From assembly GCF_015751905.1 (NCBI RefSeq), contig NZ_JADOUF010000001.1:7564001-7628000 (forward strand): a stretch of 64,000 bases of DNA, written 5' to 3'. This document shows, one piece after another, positions 34,766 to 42,817 of this stretch. Numbering within the stretch: position 1 is the first letter of the stretch; the number at the start of each line of letters is the position of its first letter. Position numbers and translations under genes: made by a program. The notes under the pieces are model-generated. The model searched no databases. It was not told the origin of the DNA and saw only the letters and a program-made list of their open reading frames with translations. Source of the stretch: Longispora fulva (GTDB lineage Bacteria; Actinomycetota; Actinomycetes; Mycobacteriales; Micromonosporaceae).

Positions 34766-35413
34766 TCAGAGCAACAGGTCCGGCAGCTCGCGGACCGAGT
34801 TGAGGATGTGGGTCGCCCCGGCGGTCCGGAGGGTCTCCGCGTCGTGGGCCCCCGTCAGTACCCCGCCTACGAAGGACGCCCCGGCCCTCAGCCCGGTCAG
34901 CACGTCCGAGGACGTGTCGCCGACGACGGCCACCGCCCGCACGTCGTCCACCTGCAGCCGGAGCAGCGCGGTCAGCACGAGATCCGGGTACGGCCGCCCC
35001 CGCCCCGCCTCGGCCGGCGTCAGGGTCAGGTCCGCGATGTCCTGCCAGCCGAGGGCCGCGAGCAGGGCGTCCGCGGTGGTCCTGGCGAAGCCGGTGGTCA
35101 GCGCGACCCTGATCCCCGCCTCGCGGAGTTCGGCGATCGTGTTGGCGGCCCCGGCGATGGGGGCGGCGCGCCCGGCCCGCACGAGGGTGCCGTAGGCCTC
35201 CTCGAACGCGAGGTTGGCCCGCTGGGCCGCGGCCTCCTCGCCGAGCATCGCCCGGAACACCGAGATCTTGGACTCGCCCATCGTGCGCTGGACGTAGTCG
35301 AGCTGGTCCTCGGTGTGTCCGGGGAGGGCGGCCTGGAACGCCTCGATCACGAGCCCGTCGTCCGCGATCGTCGTTCCGGCCATGTCCAGCACCACAAGGT
35401 CGATCATGGTCAC
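34766..35413 (-). CDS. Phosphonatase-like HAD hydrolase
   Basis: 215 residues. LVVLDMAGTTIADDG carries the HAD nucleophile (first Asp of DMAGT) and resembles phosphonoacetaldehyde hydrolase (PhnX). TTGFARTTADALL is motif II and VAVVGDTSSDVLTGLRAGASF motif IV. The phosphonatase-like family described alongside FAD oxidoreductases in aminophosphonate loci (TIGR03351-type) matches the gene pairing here. GTG 35413 overlaps the stop of the upstream oxidoreductase and has GAGG seven bases before it; ATG 35407 is the alternative. It would cleave a C-P bond of a phosphonoaldehyde, releasing phosphate. Confidence 0.8.
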   Translation of the reverse strand: MTMIDLVVLDMAGTTIADDGLVIEAFQAALPGHTEDQLDYVQRTMGESKISVFRAMLGEEAAAQRANLAFEEAYGTLVRAGRAAPIAGAANTIAELREAGIRVALTTGFARTTADALLAALGWQDIADLTLTPAEAGRGRPYPDLVLTALLRLQVDDVRAVAVVGDTSSDVLTGLRAGASFVGGVLTGAHDAETLRTAGATHILNSVRELPDLLL

Positions 35414-36513
35414 CACCCCGCCTCTTCCGCTGTCTGCTCCGCCATCGCGGGGGATCCGGTCATGCCCCGGCCTCCGGGGCCGGTCACCAGCCACACGCCC
35501 GGCAGGGGCTGCGACCGGTGCAGGACGGCCTTCGGGTCCAGGCACTGGGCGTACACGCCGGCCCACCGGCGGACGATCCGCGGCAGGGGGCGGCCCAGGA
35601 TGGCCGAGGCCACCTCGGTGAGGTGGTCGTACGGCGGCTCCACCACGTCGAACCCGAACGGGTGCTCGTACTCGTGGGTGTCCCCGATCGTCAGCCCCCC
35701 GTCGAGCCGCTGCACCATCAGGAGCTGCATCTTGTGCTCCGCCGCGATGGGCGCCTGGGGCTCGGTGAGGCCCTCGGAGCGGAAGAAGGGGTAGTACCGG
35801 AAGCTGTCGCCGTCCGCGACGGCCGTGGTCAGCGGCTGGTCCAGCGGGGCGGTCTGCGCCATCTGGAGCCGGACCTTGCGAATGGGCAGCGAAGGGGCCA
35901 GCTCGCGGACCAGGCCGCCGAGCCACGCGCCGGTCGCGAGGACCACCTGGTCGGCCTCGTGGGTGTCCCCGTGGTCGTCGCGGACGCTGCCGGTGGCCAC
36001 GTCGCGCACCTCCCGACCGGGCAGCCACGTGTACCGGCCGGACCGCGCCATGTGCGCGCGCAGCGCCGGCAGGGCGACCCGGGACTCCACGGCCGCGTCG
36101 CGCTCGCAGTGCAGGGCCGCGAGGAACTCGCCGCCGAGCGCCGGGTTGAGCGCCCGGGCGTCGGCGCGGCTGAGGAGCCGCAGGCCCCGTACCCCCGCCG
36201 AGGCCTCGCGTAGGGCACCCTCGGCGACCTCGACCTCGGCCTCGGTCCGGCAGATCGTCAGCGATCCCGCCGGCCGGAAGCCGACGCCGGGCACGGCCGC
36301 GCCGATCCCCTCCCACAGTTCCCGGGCCCGCAACGCCGTCTCGACGTCGGGGCCGTCCAGCCGGCCGCTGACCCAGACCAGGCCGAAGTTCCGGACGGAG
36401 GCGCCGCGCGCCTCCGCCTCCCTTTCCAGGTGTACGACCTGATGGCCGCGCTCGATGGCCCACCACGCGTGCATGGTGCCCAGGACGCCGCCGCCGACGA
36501 TGACGATCCGCAC
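35410..36513 (-). CDS. FAD-dependent oxidoreductase of the aminophosphonate-associated type
   Basis: 367 residues from a GTG with GAGGAG six bases upstream. RIVIVGGGVLGTMHAWWA is the dinucleotide-binding GxGxxG, VVHLER ends the second strand, and VWLVTGPGGRGMTGSPAMAE is the C-terminal FAD-binding motif of the DAO family. The pairing with a phosphonatase-like hydrolase matches the TIGR03364 type. That family has been proposed to oxidatively deaminate an aminoethylphosphonate-like compound to the phosphonoaldehyde its partner cleaves. The two genes overlap and form one operon. A dre-like operator lies 97 bases upstream. Confidence 0.8.
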   Translation of the reverse strand: MRIVIVGGGVLGTMHAWWAIERGHQVVHLEREAEARGASVRNFGLVWVSGRLDGPDVETALRARELWEGIGAAVPGVGFRPAGSLTICRTEAEVEVAEGALREASAGVRGLRLLSRADARALNPALGGEFLAALHCERDAAVESRVALPALRAHMARSGRYTWLPGREVRDVATGSVRDDHGDTHEADQVVLATGAWLGGLVRELAPSLPIRKVRLQMAQTAPLDQPLTTAVADGDSFRYYPFFRSEGLTEPQAPIAAEHKMQLLMVQRLDGGLTIGDTHEYEHPFGFDVVEPPYDHLTEVASAILGRPLPRIVRRWAGVYAQCLDPKAVLHRSQPLPGVWLVTGPGGRGMTGSPAMAEQTAEEAGW

Positions 36514-36609
36514 TCGCAACTCCTCACGATCTTGTCGACCGTCAGGCTGTCCGGGCCGGGTGGCCGCTGGCCGGCGCGGAGGTGTCCGCCGGGTGAAGTT
36601 CGCCCGAGA

Positions 36610-36625
36610 ATTGGTCTAGACCAAT
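36610..36625. promoter_or_regulatory. DasR/PhnF-type GntR operator
   Basis: ATTGGTCTAGACCAAT is a perfect 16-base palindrome with the core TGGTCTAGACCA. This core is that of the DasR response element, and is close to the TGGTATAGACCA site bound by mycobacterial PhnF. It sits 97 bases upstream of the FAD oxidoreductase start and is the most likely operator for that pair. No GntR gene is within the window. Confidence 0.7.
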
Positions 36626-36644
36626 CCGGATCCTAGCCCGTTCC

Positions 36645-36714
36645 CGGTGATCAAGTACACCCTCGGTGCGGTTTTCCGGGGCCTGAAACCGCAGGAGCGC
36701 GTAGTTGATCACCG
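36645..36714 (-). terminator. Nested inverted repeats after the hexosaminidase gene
   Basis: An outer perfect 10-base repeat (CGGTGATCAA at 36645-36654, complement at 36705-36714) encloses an inner perfect 8-base repeat (TGCGGTTT at 36667-36674, complement at 36686-36693). It lies 35 bases past the hexosaminidase stop and may be its terminator. The outer arms contain TGATCA and could also be paired protein sites. Confidence 0.5.
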
Positions 36715-36749
36715 ACGGGGCGCGGCAGGCCCGGGATCCGGGTCAGCGC

Positions 36750-38216
36750 TCAGCGGGTGGTCGAGGACAGGATCTCGGCCGCGGCCTCGCCGTTCGCGCG
36801 GCTCGCGCCGTGCGTGGTCACGAAGGCGGAGACGCCGGCGGGGCGCCAGGCGGACGGCCAGCCCATCTCGACCACCACGACCGCCGGGTGCCGGGCCGCG
36901 AGGGCCTCGATCAGCGCACGGGCCTGGGGGAACCGGTGGGTGTCCCGCCCGACGACCACGATGTCGCGGTCGCCGGCCACGGCGGACAGGTCCGCGGCGG
37001 ACGGCCCGAGGTACGGGGAGCCGTTCTGGGAGATCGCGACCGTGACCAGTTCGCCGTCGAGCGGCAGCCCCCACGGGACCGTGCCGACCGCGATGTTGGA
37101 CTCCGAACCCAGCTGCACGAGCAGCGGCTCCTTCAGGGGTGGCAGCAGGCCCTCGACCCGCACCGCGCGCCGGGCGGCGACCCGGATCGCGTCCCGGACG
37201 GCCTCGGCGCTCTCGGCGGCCACCGGCTTGAGGTCGGCGACCGAGGCGGCGCCGCGCGCGACGGCCTCCTCGAGCCGGGCGACCGGCAGCCGGCCGCCCC
37301 GGGCGGCGAAGACGATCCCGTCGACGATGGACTCGCAGAGCGCCTCGTTGATGTCGGAGCCCAGGCACAGCAGGTCCGCGCCGGCGAGCAGCGCGCGGAC
37401 GGCGGCCTCCGGCTGGCCGATCGCGCCGCTCGCGCCCCGCATCTCCAGGGCGTCGGTGACGACCGCGCCGGTGAAGCCCAGCTCGCCGCGCAGCAGGTCG
37501 GTGAGGACCCGGCCGCTGGCGGTGGCGGGGGCGTCGCCGGTCAGCTCCGGCACCCGGATGTGCGCGGTCATGATCATGCGGACGCCGGCGTCGATCGCCG
37601 CCTGGAACGGCGGCAGGTCCCGGCCGCGCATCACGGCGAGCGAGTCGGTGATGGTCGGGAGTTCGAGGTGCGAGTCGCTGACCGTGGCCCCGTGGCCCGG
37701 GAAGTGCTTGGCGCAGCCGGCCACCCCGGCGGACTGCAGCCCGTCGATCGCCGCGGCGGTGTGCCGGGACACCAGCTCCGGGTCCGCGCCGAACGAGCGG
37801 GTCCCGATCACCGGGTTCTCGTCGGCGGTATTGACGTCCACAGTGGGCGCGAAGTCGACGTTGATGCCGACCGTGGCGAGTTCGAGACCGATGCCCCGGT
37901 ACGTCGCCCGGGTCAGCTCCGGGTCGTCGGCCGCGCCGAGGGCGGCGTTGCCCGGGTAGGGGCTGCCCTCGTGGTACGACAGCCGGGTGACGTCGCCGCC
38001 CTCCTCGTCCAGGGCCAGGATCACGTCGGGGTTGGCGTCCCGGAGCTGGGTGACCAGTGTGGCGAGTTGGGCACGGTCCACGATGTTATAGCCGAAGAGG
38101 GTATACCCAGCCAAGCCCTCTTTGAGCAGTCTGATTGCCCAGGGGGGAGCGGTCGTTCCCGGGAAGGCGGGCAGCATGGTGCTGAGGGCGAGCCGGCGGA
38201 GCGTCGGGTCGGTCAT
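36750..38216 (-). CDS. GH3 family beta-N-acetylglucosaminidase (NagZ-like)
   Basis: 488 residues. AKHFPGHGATVSDSHLELP (169-187) is the GH3 NagZ signature with the His-Asp dyad acting as acid/base, and VVTDALEM contains the nucleophile Asp255. A second domain of about 150 residues (330-488) follows, as in two-domain GH3 enzymes. There is no signal peptide, so it acts in the cytoplasm on GlcNAc-containing muropeptides or imported chitooligosaccharides. It is divergent from a ROK regulator across 102 bases holding a palindrome, and a DasR-like site lies beyond its 3' end. Both fit GlcNAc metabolism. Confidence 0.85.
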   Translation of the reverse strand: MTDPTLRRLALSTMLPAFPGTTAPPWAIRLLKEGLAGYTLFGYNIVDRAQLATLVTQLRDANPDVILALDEEGGDVTRLSYHEGSPYPGNAALGAADDPELTRATYRGIGLELATVGINVDFAPTVDVNTADENPVIGTRSFGADPELVSRHTAAAIDGLQSAGVAGCAKHFPGHGATVSDSHLELPTITDSLAVMRGRDLPPFQAAIDAGVRMIMTAHIRVPELTGDAPATASGRVLTDLLRGELGFTGAVVTDALEMRGASGAIGQPEAAVRALLAGADLLCLGSDINEALCESIVDGIVFAARGGRLPVARLEEAVARGAASVADLKPVAAESAEAVRDAIRVAARRAVRVEGLLPPLKEPLLVQLGSESNIAVGTVPWGLPLDGELVTVAISQNGSPYLGPSAADLSAVAGDRDIVVVGRDTHRFPQARALIEALAARHPAVVVVEMGWPSAWRPAGVSAFVTTHGASRANGEAAAEILSSTTR

Positions 38217-38281
38217 GCCCTGGGGTGTCCTTTCGCTGGCTCACCGTAAGCTGTCCATATTCTCACGGTGCGGAAATCTAA

Positions 38282-38296
38282 TAGGAAACTTTCCTA
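38282..38296. promoter_or_regulatory. Palindromic operator TAGGAAA-C-TTTCCTA
   Basis: A perfect 7-base inverted repeat around a single C, in the 102-base region between the hexosaminidase and the divergent ROK gene. AT-rich palindromes of this form suit a ROK/NagC-type repressor. Its position 23 bases before the ROK start suggests autoregulation together with control of the hexosaminidase. Confidence 0.6.
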
Positions 38297-38318
38297 AAGA
38301 CTAGAGGACAATATCAGT

Positions 38319-39404
38319 ATGAGTCCAGGCCGCCGCCCCGGCACGCCCCGGCTGCTGCGCGCGCTCAACGATCGAGCCGCACTCGAACTGCTCCTTGCGC
38401 ACGGCCCGCTGACCCGGGCTCAGTTAGGAGAGTTTACAGGTCTATCCAAGGTCACGGCGTCCCAGCTCGTCGAGCGCCTCGAGCAGCGGGGACTGGTGAC
38501 CCACGTCGGCTCCCAGGCCGGCGGCAGGGGCCCGAACGCGCTGCTCTACGCCCTGGTCGCCGACTCGGCGTACGTCGTCGGCGTCGACGTCGGCCCCACC
38601 CGGGTGCAGGCCGCCGCCGCCGACATCACCGGCAAGATCGTCGGTCAGGTCGCGATGTCGACCCACGACTCCGACGACCCGGTGGGCGTCGTGCACACCG
38701 CCGTGACCCGGGCCCTCGGCTCAGCCCCGCTGTCGAGGCTGAAGCGGGTCGTGCTGGGCACCCCGGGCCTCGTCGACCCCGCCACCGGCGACCTGTCGTT
38801 CGCGTGGGACCTGCCGCACTGGCACCAGGGCCTGCTCGGCGCGCTCCGCGAGGACCTCGGTGTGCCCGTCGTGTTCGAGAACGACGTGAACCTCGCGGCC
38901 GTCGCCGAGTCCCGGCAGGGCGCGGCGGTCGGCGTGGATGACTTCGTCCTGATCTGGGTGGACCGGGGCGTCGGCATGGCCTCGATGATCAACGGTCGGC
39001 TGCACCGCGGCGTCACCGGCGCGGCCGGCGAGATCGGCTACCTCCCGGTCCCCGGCGGGGAGCTGCCGACCGGAGCGTCGCCCCGCGAGCAGGGCTCGTT
39101 CCAGAAGGTGATGGGGGCCGAGGCCGTCGCGCTGGTCACCGACTCCGACGAGATGGCCCGCCGGCTCGCGCTCGGCGTCGCGGGCGCGTGCGTGGTCCTC
39201 GACCCCAGTCTCGTGGTACTCGCCGGCTCCGTCGCCCGCGAGGGCGGCCAGGACCTGGCGGAGCGGGTCGAGCGCGAGGTGCACGCGCTCGCGCCGATCA
39301 TCCGGCCGAAGGTGGTGCTGGCCGAGGTCGACACCGACCCGGTGCTCAACGGGGCGCTGCTGACGGCTGTGGACGCCGCGCGCGAGGAACTGTTCGAGTC
39401 CTGA
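38319..39404 (+). CDS. ROK family transcriptional regulator
   Basis: 361 residues. The N-terminal winged helix (LTRAQLGEFTGLSKVTASQLVERLEQRGLV, about 31-60) is followed by a ROK sugar-kinase-like domain (VVGVDVGPTRVQAAAAD, VFENDVNLAAVAE, GVGMASMINGRLHRGVTGAAGEIGYL). The usual ROK zinc motif CxCGxxGCxE is missing: VPGGELPTGASPREQGSFQ stands there. Such repressors sense a sugar or sugar phosphate. AGAGGA lies about 10 bases before the ATG. The likely target is the divergent GH3 gene through the palindrome at 38282. Confidence 0.85.
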   Translation: MSPGRRPGTPRLLRALNDRAALELLLAHGPLTRAQLGEFTGLSKVTASQLVERLEQRGLVTHVGSQAGGRGPNALLYALVADSAYVVGVDVGPTRVQAAAADITGKIVGQVAMSTHDSDDPVGVVHTAVTRALGSAPLSRLKRVVLGTPGLVDPATGDLSFAWDLPHWHQGLLGALREDLGVPVVFENDVNLAAVAESRQGAAVGVDDFVLIWVDRGVGMASMINGRLHRGVTGAAGEIGYLPVPGGELPTGASPREQGSFQKVMGAEAVALVTDSDEMARRLALGVAGACVVLDPSLVVLAGSVAREGGQDLAERVEREVHALAPIIRPKVVLAEVDTDPVLNGALLTAVDAAREELFES

Positions 39405-39409
39405 CCGGT

Positions 39410-39439
39410 GGCGGGGCGCGCCTGAGTGTGCGCCCCGCC
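39410..39439. terminator. Bidirectional terminator between ROK gene and ABC permease
   Basis: A perfect 10-base stem, GGCGGGGCGC (39410-39419) with GCGCCCCGCC (39430-39439), 10-base loop. It begins 6 bases after the ROK stop and lies in front of the opposing permease end. Confidence 0.7.
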
Positions 39440-39503
39440 AGGCCCGGCGCCAGCCGCGGAGCGGCCCGGGCCCGGGGTCCCCGTCAGGTCACGCCCGGCG
39501 GGG

Positions 39504-40460
39504 TCAGGTCACGTCGCGGCGGGTGAACGTCCAGAACGCCGCGCCCAGCGTCACCACCAGCACCACCGCGAACACGACCGCCGAGTCGTTCATGGTCAAC
39601 GTCCACTCCACCGGCACGCAGGACCCGCCGCCCCGGCACCCGGCGACATCCATGAACCGCATCTCTTTGCCCACCCACGCGCCCGCGTAGCTGGACGGCA
39701 CGAACCGCTCGTACCGCGACACGGTGAACAGGCCCTCGAACAGGATCCGGACCCCGACCTCGCCGACCAGGATCACGCCGATCGCCGCGCCCAGGGCCGC
39801 CGCCGTCCGCCGCCCGATCGACGCCACGGCGAACGCGACCGTCCCGATCAGCAGGGTCAGGACGAGCATCCGCAGCCCGGTGAGCGCGATCGAGGCGACG
39901 AACCCCGGGGTGACCCCGTCGAAGGTGCCCCCGAACTGGGCCAACAGCACCATGATCCCGGCCCACGCCGCGCCCAGCACCACGAAGACGCCGGTCAACC
40001 CGGTGATCAGCGCGACGTACTTGCCGAGCAGGGTGGGCGCGCGCCGGGGCCGCCACAGCAGCAGGTTCGCCACTCCGCCGCTGGACCACTCCGCGCCGAT
40101 GAAGGAGGAGCCGACCAGGAAGGCGTACAGGCACAGCAGGCCGCCGAACACCATGACCAGCGGTTCGGCGTACCCCTTGAAGTCGAACGTCGCCGGCAGG
40201 AACCACCGCGGGTCCGCCGCCTCGATCTTGGTGTCGCAGGCGTCGTTCTGGACGCCGCCCTGCGTGCACTGCGCCCGCATCTCGGCGGTGCTCGCGGCGG
40301 CCCGCTCGCGCGCCTGCGCCCAGTCGGCATCGGTCAGCCTGTGGTGGCTGAAGAACAAGCCGGCGGCGATGAGCAGCAGGCCAGCGACCAGGAGCAGCAG
40401 GGTCAGCCTGGTGAACCGGCGGCTGGCCAGTCGGTTCCACTCGGCCTTGAGAAGGTTCAT
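39504..40460 (-). CDS. ABC-2 type transporter permease
   Basis: 318 residues. MNLLKAEWNRLASRRFTRLTLLLLVAGLLL is the typical ABC-2 start. One extracellular loop (about 45-110, with two cysteines in QCTQGGVQNDACDTK) precedes five more membrane segments, the last being SAVVFAVVLVVTLGAAFWTF. The ATG overlaps the stop of the ATPase gene upstream (ATGA), so the two form one exporter. The substrate is unknown. Confidence 0.82.
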   Translation of the reverse strand: MNLLKAEWNRLASRRFTRLTLLLLVAGLLLIAAGLFFSHHRLTDADWAQARERAAASTAEMRAQCTQGGVQNDACDTKIEAADPRWFLPATFDFKGYAEPLVMVFGGLLCLYAFLVGSSFIGAEWSSGGVANLLLWRPRRAPTLLGKYVALITGLTGVFVVLGAAWAGIMVLLAQFGGTFDGVTPGFVASIALTGLRMLVLTLLIGTVAFAVASIGRRTAAALGAAIGVILVGEVGVRILFEGLFTVSRYERFVPSSYAGAWVGKEMRFMDVAGCRGGGSCVPVEWTLTMNDSAVVFAVVLVVTLGAAFWTFTRRDVT

Positions 40461-41389
40461 CGGACGCCCACCTGCTGGTCCACGCTGTCGGTCAGGGTCA
40501 GGAACACGCTCTCCAGGTCGGGGCGCAGCGGCACGAGCTCCGCGACGAACAGCTCCCGGGCCGCGAGCGTCCGGGTGATCCACGACGGATCGACCAGATC
40601 ACGAACAACGAACCCGTCTTCGTGTACGTCCACCTGCGCGCCCGCCTCGGTCAGGATCTCGGCGGCGAGCAACGGCTGGTCGACCCGCACCCTGTACTCC
40701 CCCCGGTCCTGGGACGCCAGCACGTGCTCGACCGGCCCGGACACGATCGCCCGGCCCTTGGCGACGATGGTCACCGAGTCGCAGATCTGCTGCACCTCGC
40801 CGAGGATGTGGCTGGACAGCACGACCGTCACGCCGTCAGCGGCCAGGTCGCGCATCAGATCCCGCATTTCCCGGATCCCGGCCGGGTCCAGCCCGTTCGC
40901 CGGCTCGTCCAGGATCAGCAGCTTCGGCTCCTTGAGCAGCGCCGAGGCGACCGCGAGCCGCTGGCGCATGCCGAGGGAGTAGCCCTTGACCCGGTCGCGG
41001 GCCCGGTCGGTCAGCCCGACGAGCTCCAGCACCGCGTCCACCCGGGACAGCGGCACCCCGCCCGCCTGGGCCAGCAGGGTCAGCGTCTTGCGCCCGGAGA
41101 AGTTGCCGAAGAACTGCGGGCTCTCCACGATCGCGCCGATCGAGTCCATCACCTGCGGCAGCGCGGCCGGCACCTCCCGGCCCAGCAGCACCATCCGGCC
41201 GGCGTCGGCCCGGATCAGCCCCAGCAGGGTCCGCAGCGTGGTGGTCTTGCCCGAGCCGTTCGGGCCGAGGAAGCCGTGCACCTGCCCGGCGGTGACGCTC
41301 AGGTCCAGCCCGTCGAGCGCGCGGTGCTCACCCCCGAACAGGCCCTTGTACGTCTTTCTCAGTCCCTCGATCTCGATGACCGCGGCCAT
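40457..41389 (-). CDS. ABC transporter ATPase (drug-export type)
   Basis: 310 residues with GGAGG before the ATG. GPNGSGKTTTLRTLLGLI is Walker A, KGYSLGMRQRLAVASALL the signature, and LLILDEPANGLDPAGIREMR Walker B with D-loop; the switch histidine is in LSSHILGEVQQICD. A C-terminal extension of about 90 residues is typical of DrrA/CcmA-type ATPases. It pairs with the ABC-2 permease. Confidence 0.88.
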   Translation of the reverse strand: MAAVIEIEGLRKTYKGLFGGEHRALDGLDLSVTAGQVHGFLGPNGSGKTTTLRTLLGLIRADAGRMVLLGREVPAALPQVMDSIGAIVESPQFFGNFSGRKTLTLLAQAGGVPLSRVDAVLELVGLTDRARDRVKGYSLGMRQRLAVASALLKEPKLLILDEPANGLDPAGIREMRDLMRDLAADGVTVVLSSHILGEVQQICDSVTIVAKGRAIVSGPVEHVLASQDRGEYRVRVDQPLLAAEILTEAGAQVDVHEDGFVVRDLVDPSWITRTLAARELFVAELVPLRPDLESVFLTLTDSVDQQVGVR

Positions 41390-41539
41390 GGCTTCCCTCC
41401 TGCACCGTCGCGCCCTCTCCGGCCCGGACCCACATCCGTGGCGCTACGCGCGACAACCGTGGCCGGCGCGCGGCGGAACGTGTGCCGCACCACAGTACGT
41501 CGGGACAACGCGTGCGGGCACTCGTGGTTGGATGGTGAC

Positions 41540-42331
41540 GTGCCACATGCCGACACCGTTGTTGACCTCGCCGCCGTCACGGTCACCCGGGGCGACACCC
41601 GCCTCGTCGCCGACATCGACTGGCAGGTGGAGCTGGACGAACGCTGGGTGGTGCTCGGCCCCAACGGTGCCGGCAAGACCACTCTCCTCCGGCTGGCCGG
41701 CGGCCGGCTGCACCCGAGCTCCGGATCGGCCCATGTGCTCGGCGAGAAGCTGGGCGCCGTCGACCTCGCCGAGCTGCGGACCAGGGTCGGCCTGACCAGC
41801 GCCGCGCTCGCCGACCGGATCCCGGTGCACGAGACCGTGCACAACGTCGTCGTCACCGCCGCGTGGGACGTCGTCGGCCGGTTCCGCGAGGACTACGAGA
41901 CCATGGACGACATCCGGGCCCGGGTCCTCCTCGAACAGCTGGGCGTCGCGCACCTCGCCGACCGGCAGTACGGCACCCTGTCGGAGGGCGAGCGCAAGCG
42001 GGTCCAGATCGCCCGGGCGCTCATGGTCGACCCGGAGCTGCTGCTGCTCGACGAGCCGGCGGCCGGGCTGGACCTGGGCGGGCGCGAGGACCTGGTCCGC
42101 CGCCTCGCCGAGCTGGCCTTCGACCCGGAGGCCCCGGCGATGGTCCTCGTCACCCACCACGTCGAGGAGATCCCGCCGGGGTTCACGCACGCGCTGCTGC
42201 TGCGGGACGGCGGGGTCGTCGCGCAGGGGCTGATCGGCGACGTGATCAACAGCGTGACCCTGAGCGCGACGTTCGGGCTGCCGTTGACCGTGGAACTGCG
42301 CCAGGGCCGGTACACGGCACGGGCGCTGTAG
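41540..42331 (+). CDS. Stand-alone ABC ATPase
   Basis: 263 residues from a GTG. GPNGAGKTTLLRLAGG is Walker A, YGTLSEGERKRVQIARALM the signature and LLLLDEPAAGLDLGGRED Walker B. It resembles the YlmA/ModF-like ATPases in which no permease gene is adjacent; the following gene is an unrelated inhibitor on the other strand. It may therefore work with a distant permease or in a non-transport role. TTGGAT six bases before the GTG could be a leaderless -10. It is divergent from the ABC exporter operon. Confidence 0.82.
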   Translation: MPHADTVVDLAAVTVTRGDTRLVADIDWQVELDERWVVLGPNGAGKTTLLRLAGGRLHPSSGSAHVLGEKLGAVDLAELRTRVGLTSAALADRIPVHETVHNVVVTAAWDVVGRFREDYETMDDIRARVLLEQLGVAHLADRQYGTLSEGERKRVQIARALMVDPELLLLDEPAAGLDLGGREDLVRRLAELAFDPEAPAMVLVTHHVEEIPPGFTHALLLRDGGVVAQGLIGDVINSVTLSATFGLPLTVELRQGRYTARAL

Positions 42332-42340
42332 GCCGCTTCA

Positions 42341-42355
42341 CCCCGCTGGGCGGGG
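42341..42355. terminator. Compact hairpin CCCCGC-TGG-GCGGGG
   Basis: A 6-base GC stem with a 3-base loop, 10 bases after the ATPase stop. The same compact design occurs at 32943-32957. Confidence 0.5.
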
Positions 42356-42452
42356 CTGTGCACGGCGGGTCCGGCCGGGTCGTCCCTCGCAGGGTGCCGG
42401 CGCTGTCGGCGAGGCTCCACCGTAGCCGTCGAATGGGTGTGATCTGTCCGCG

Positions 42453-42758
42453 TTAGCGGACGAGGCGGATGCTGAACCGGTCGGCGGTCAGCTCCACCGG
42501 CTCCCAGCTCCGCCGCAGCCGGGCGCGCACATGGCTGTCCGCGGTGAGCGACGCGCACAGCGTGAAGACCCGGTGCCCGGGCGCTCCCGGCAGCGCTCCC
42601 GGCTCGACCCGGTCGGAGACCAGCTTCACCCCGGCGGGCAGGGGCTCGAGTTCCCAGCGGTAGCCGGTGCCGCCCCGTTCGGGGAGCACCACCTCCACGG
42701 TCTGCTCCGGTGACACCGCCACCGAACCACCGTTGTGTTCCACGCTGATCCGCACCAC
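42453..42758 (-). CDS. Chagasin-type (I42) cysteine protease inhibitor-like protein
   Basis: 101 residues from a GTG with GGAAGG eight bases upstream. The small immunoglobulin-like fold of chagasin is suggested by the three family loops: LPERGGTGYRWELE (the GxTGYxW loop that enters the protease active site), the middle strand HRVFTLCA, and LRRSWEP in the position of the RPWE loop. There is no signal peptide, so if active it works inside the cell or is released otherwise. No papain-like protease is encoded in the window. Confidence 0.68.
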   Translation of the reverse strand: MVRISVEHNGGSVAVSPEQTVEVVLPERGGTGYRWELEPLPAGVKLVSDRVEPGALPGAPGHRVFTLCASLTADSHVRARLRRSWEPVELTADRFSIRLVR

Positions 42759-42817
42759 GACGACCGCCTTCCGGTGACCCCGTTCCCAGTATGGGGGCCG
42801 GGTCAGGGTGATCCCTG

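Noticed and set aside
38282-38296. The TAGGAAA-C-TTTCCTA palindrome as a terminator
   Set aside because: It lies between two divergent starts, not after a gene, and is AT-rich; an operator is more sensible.
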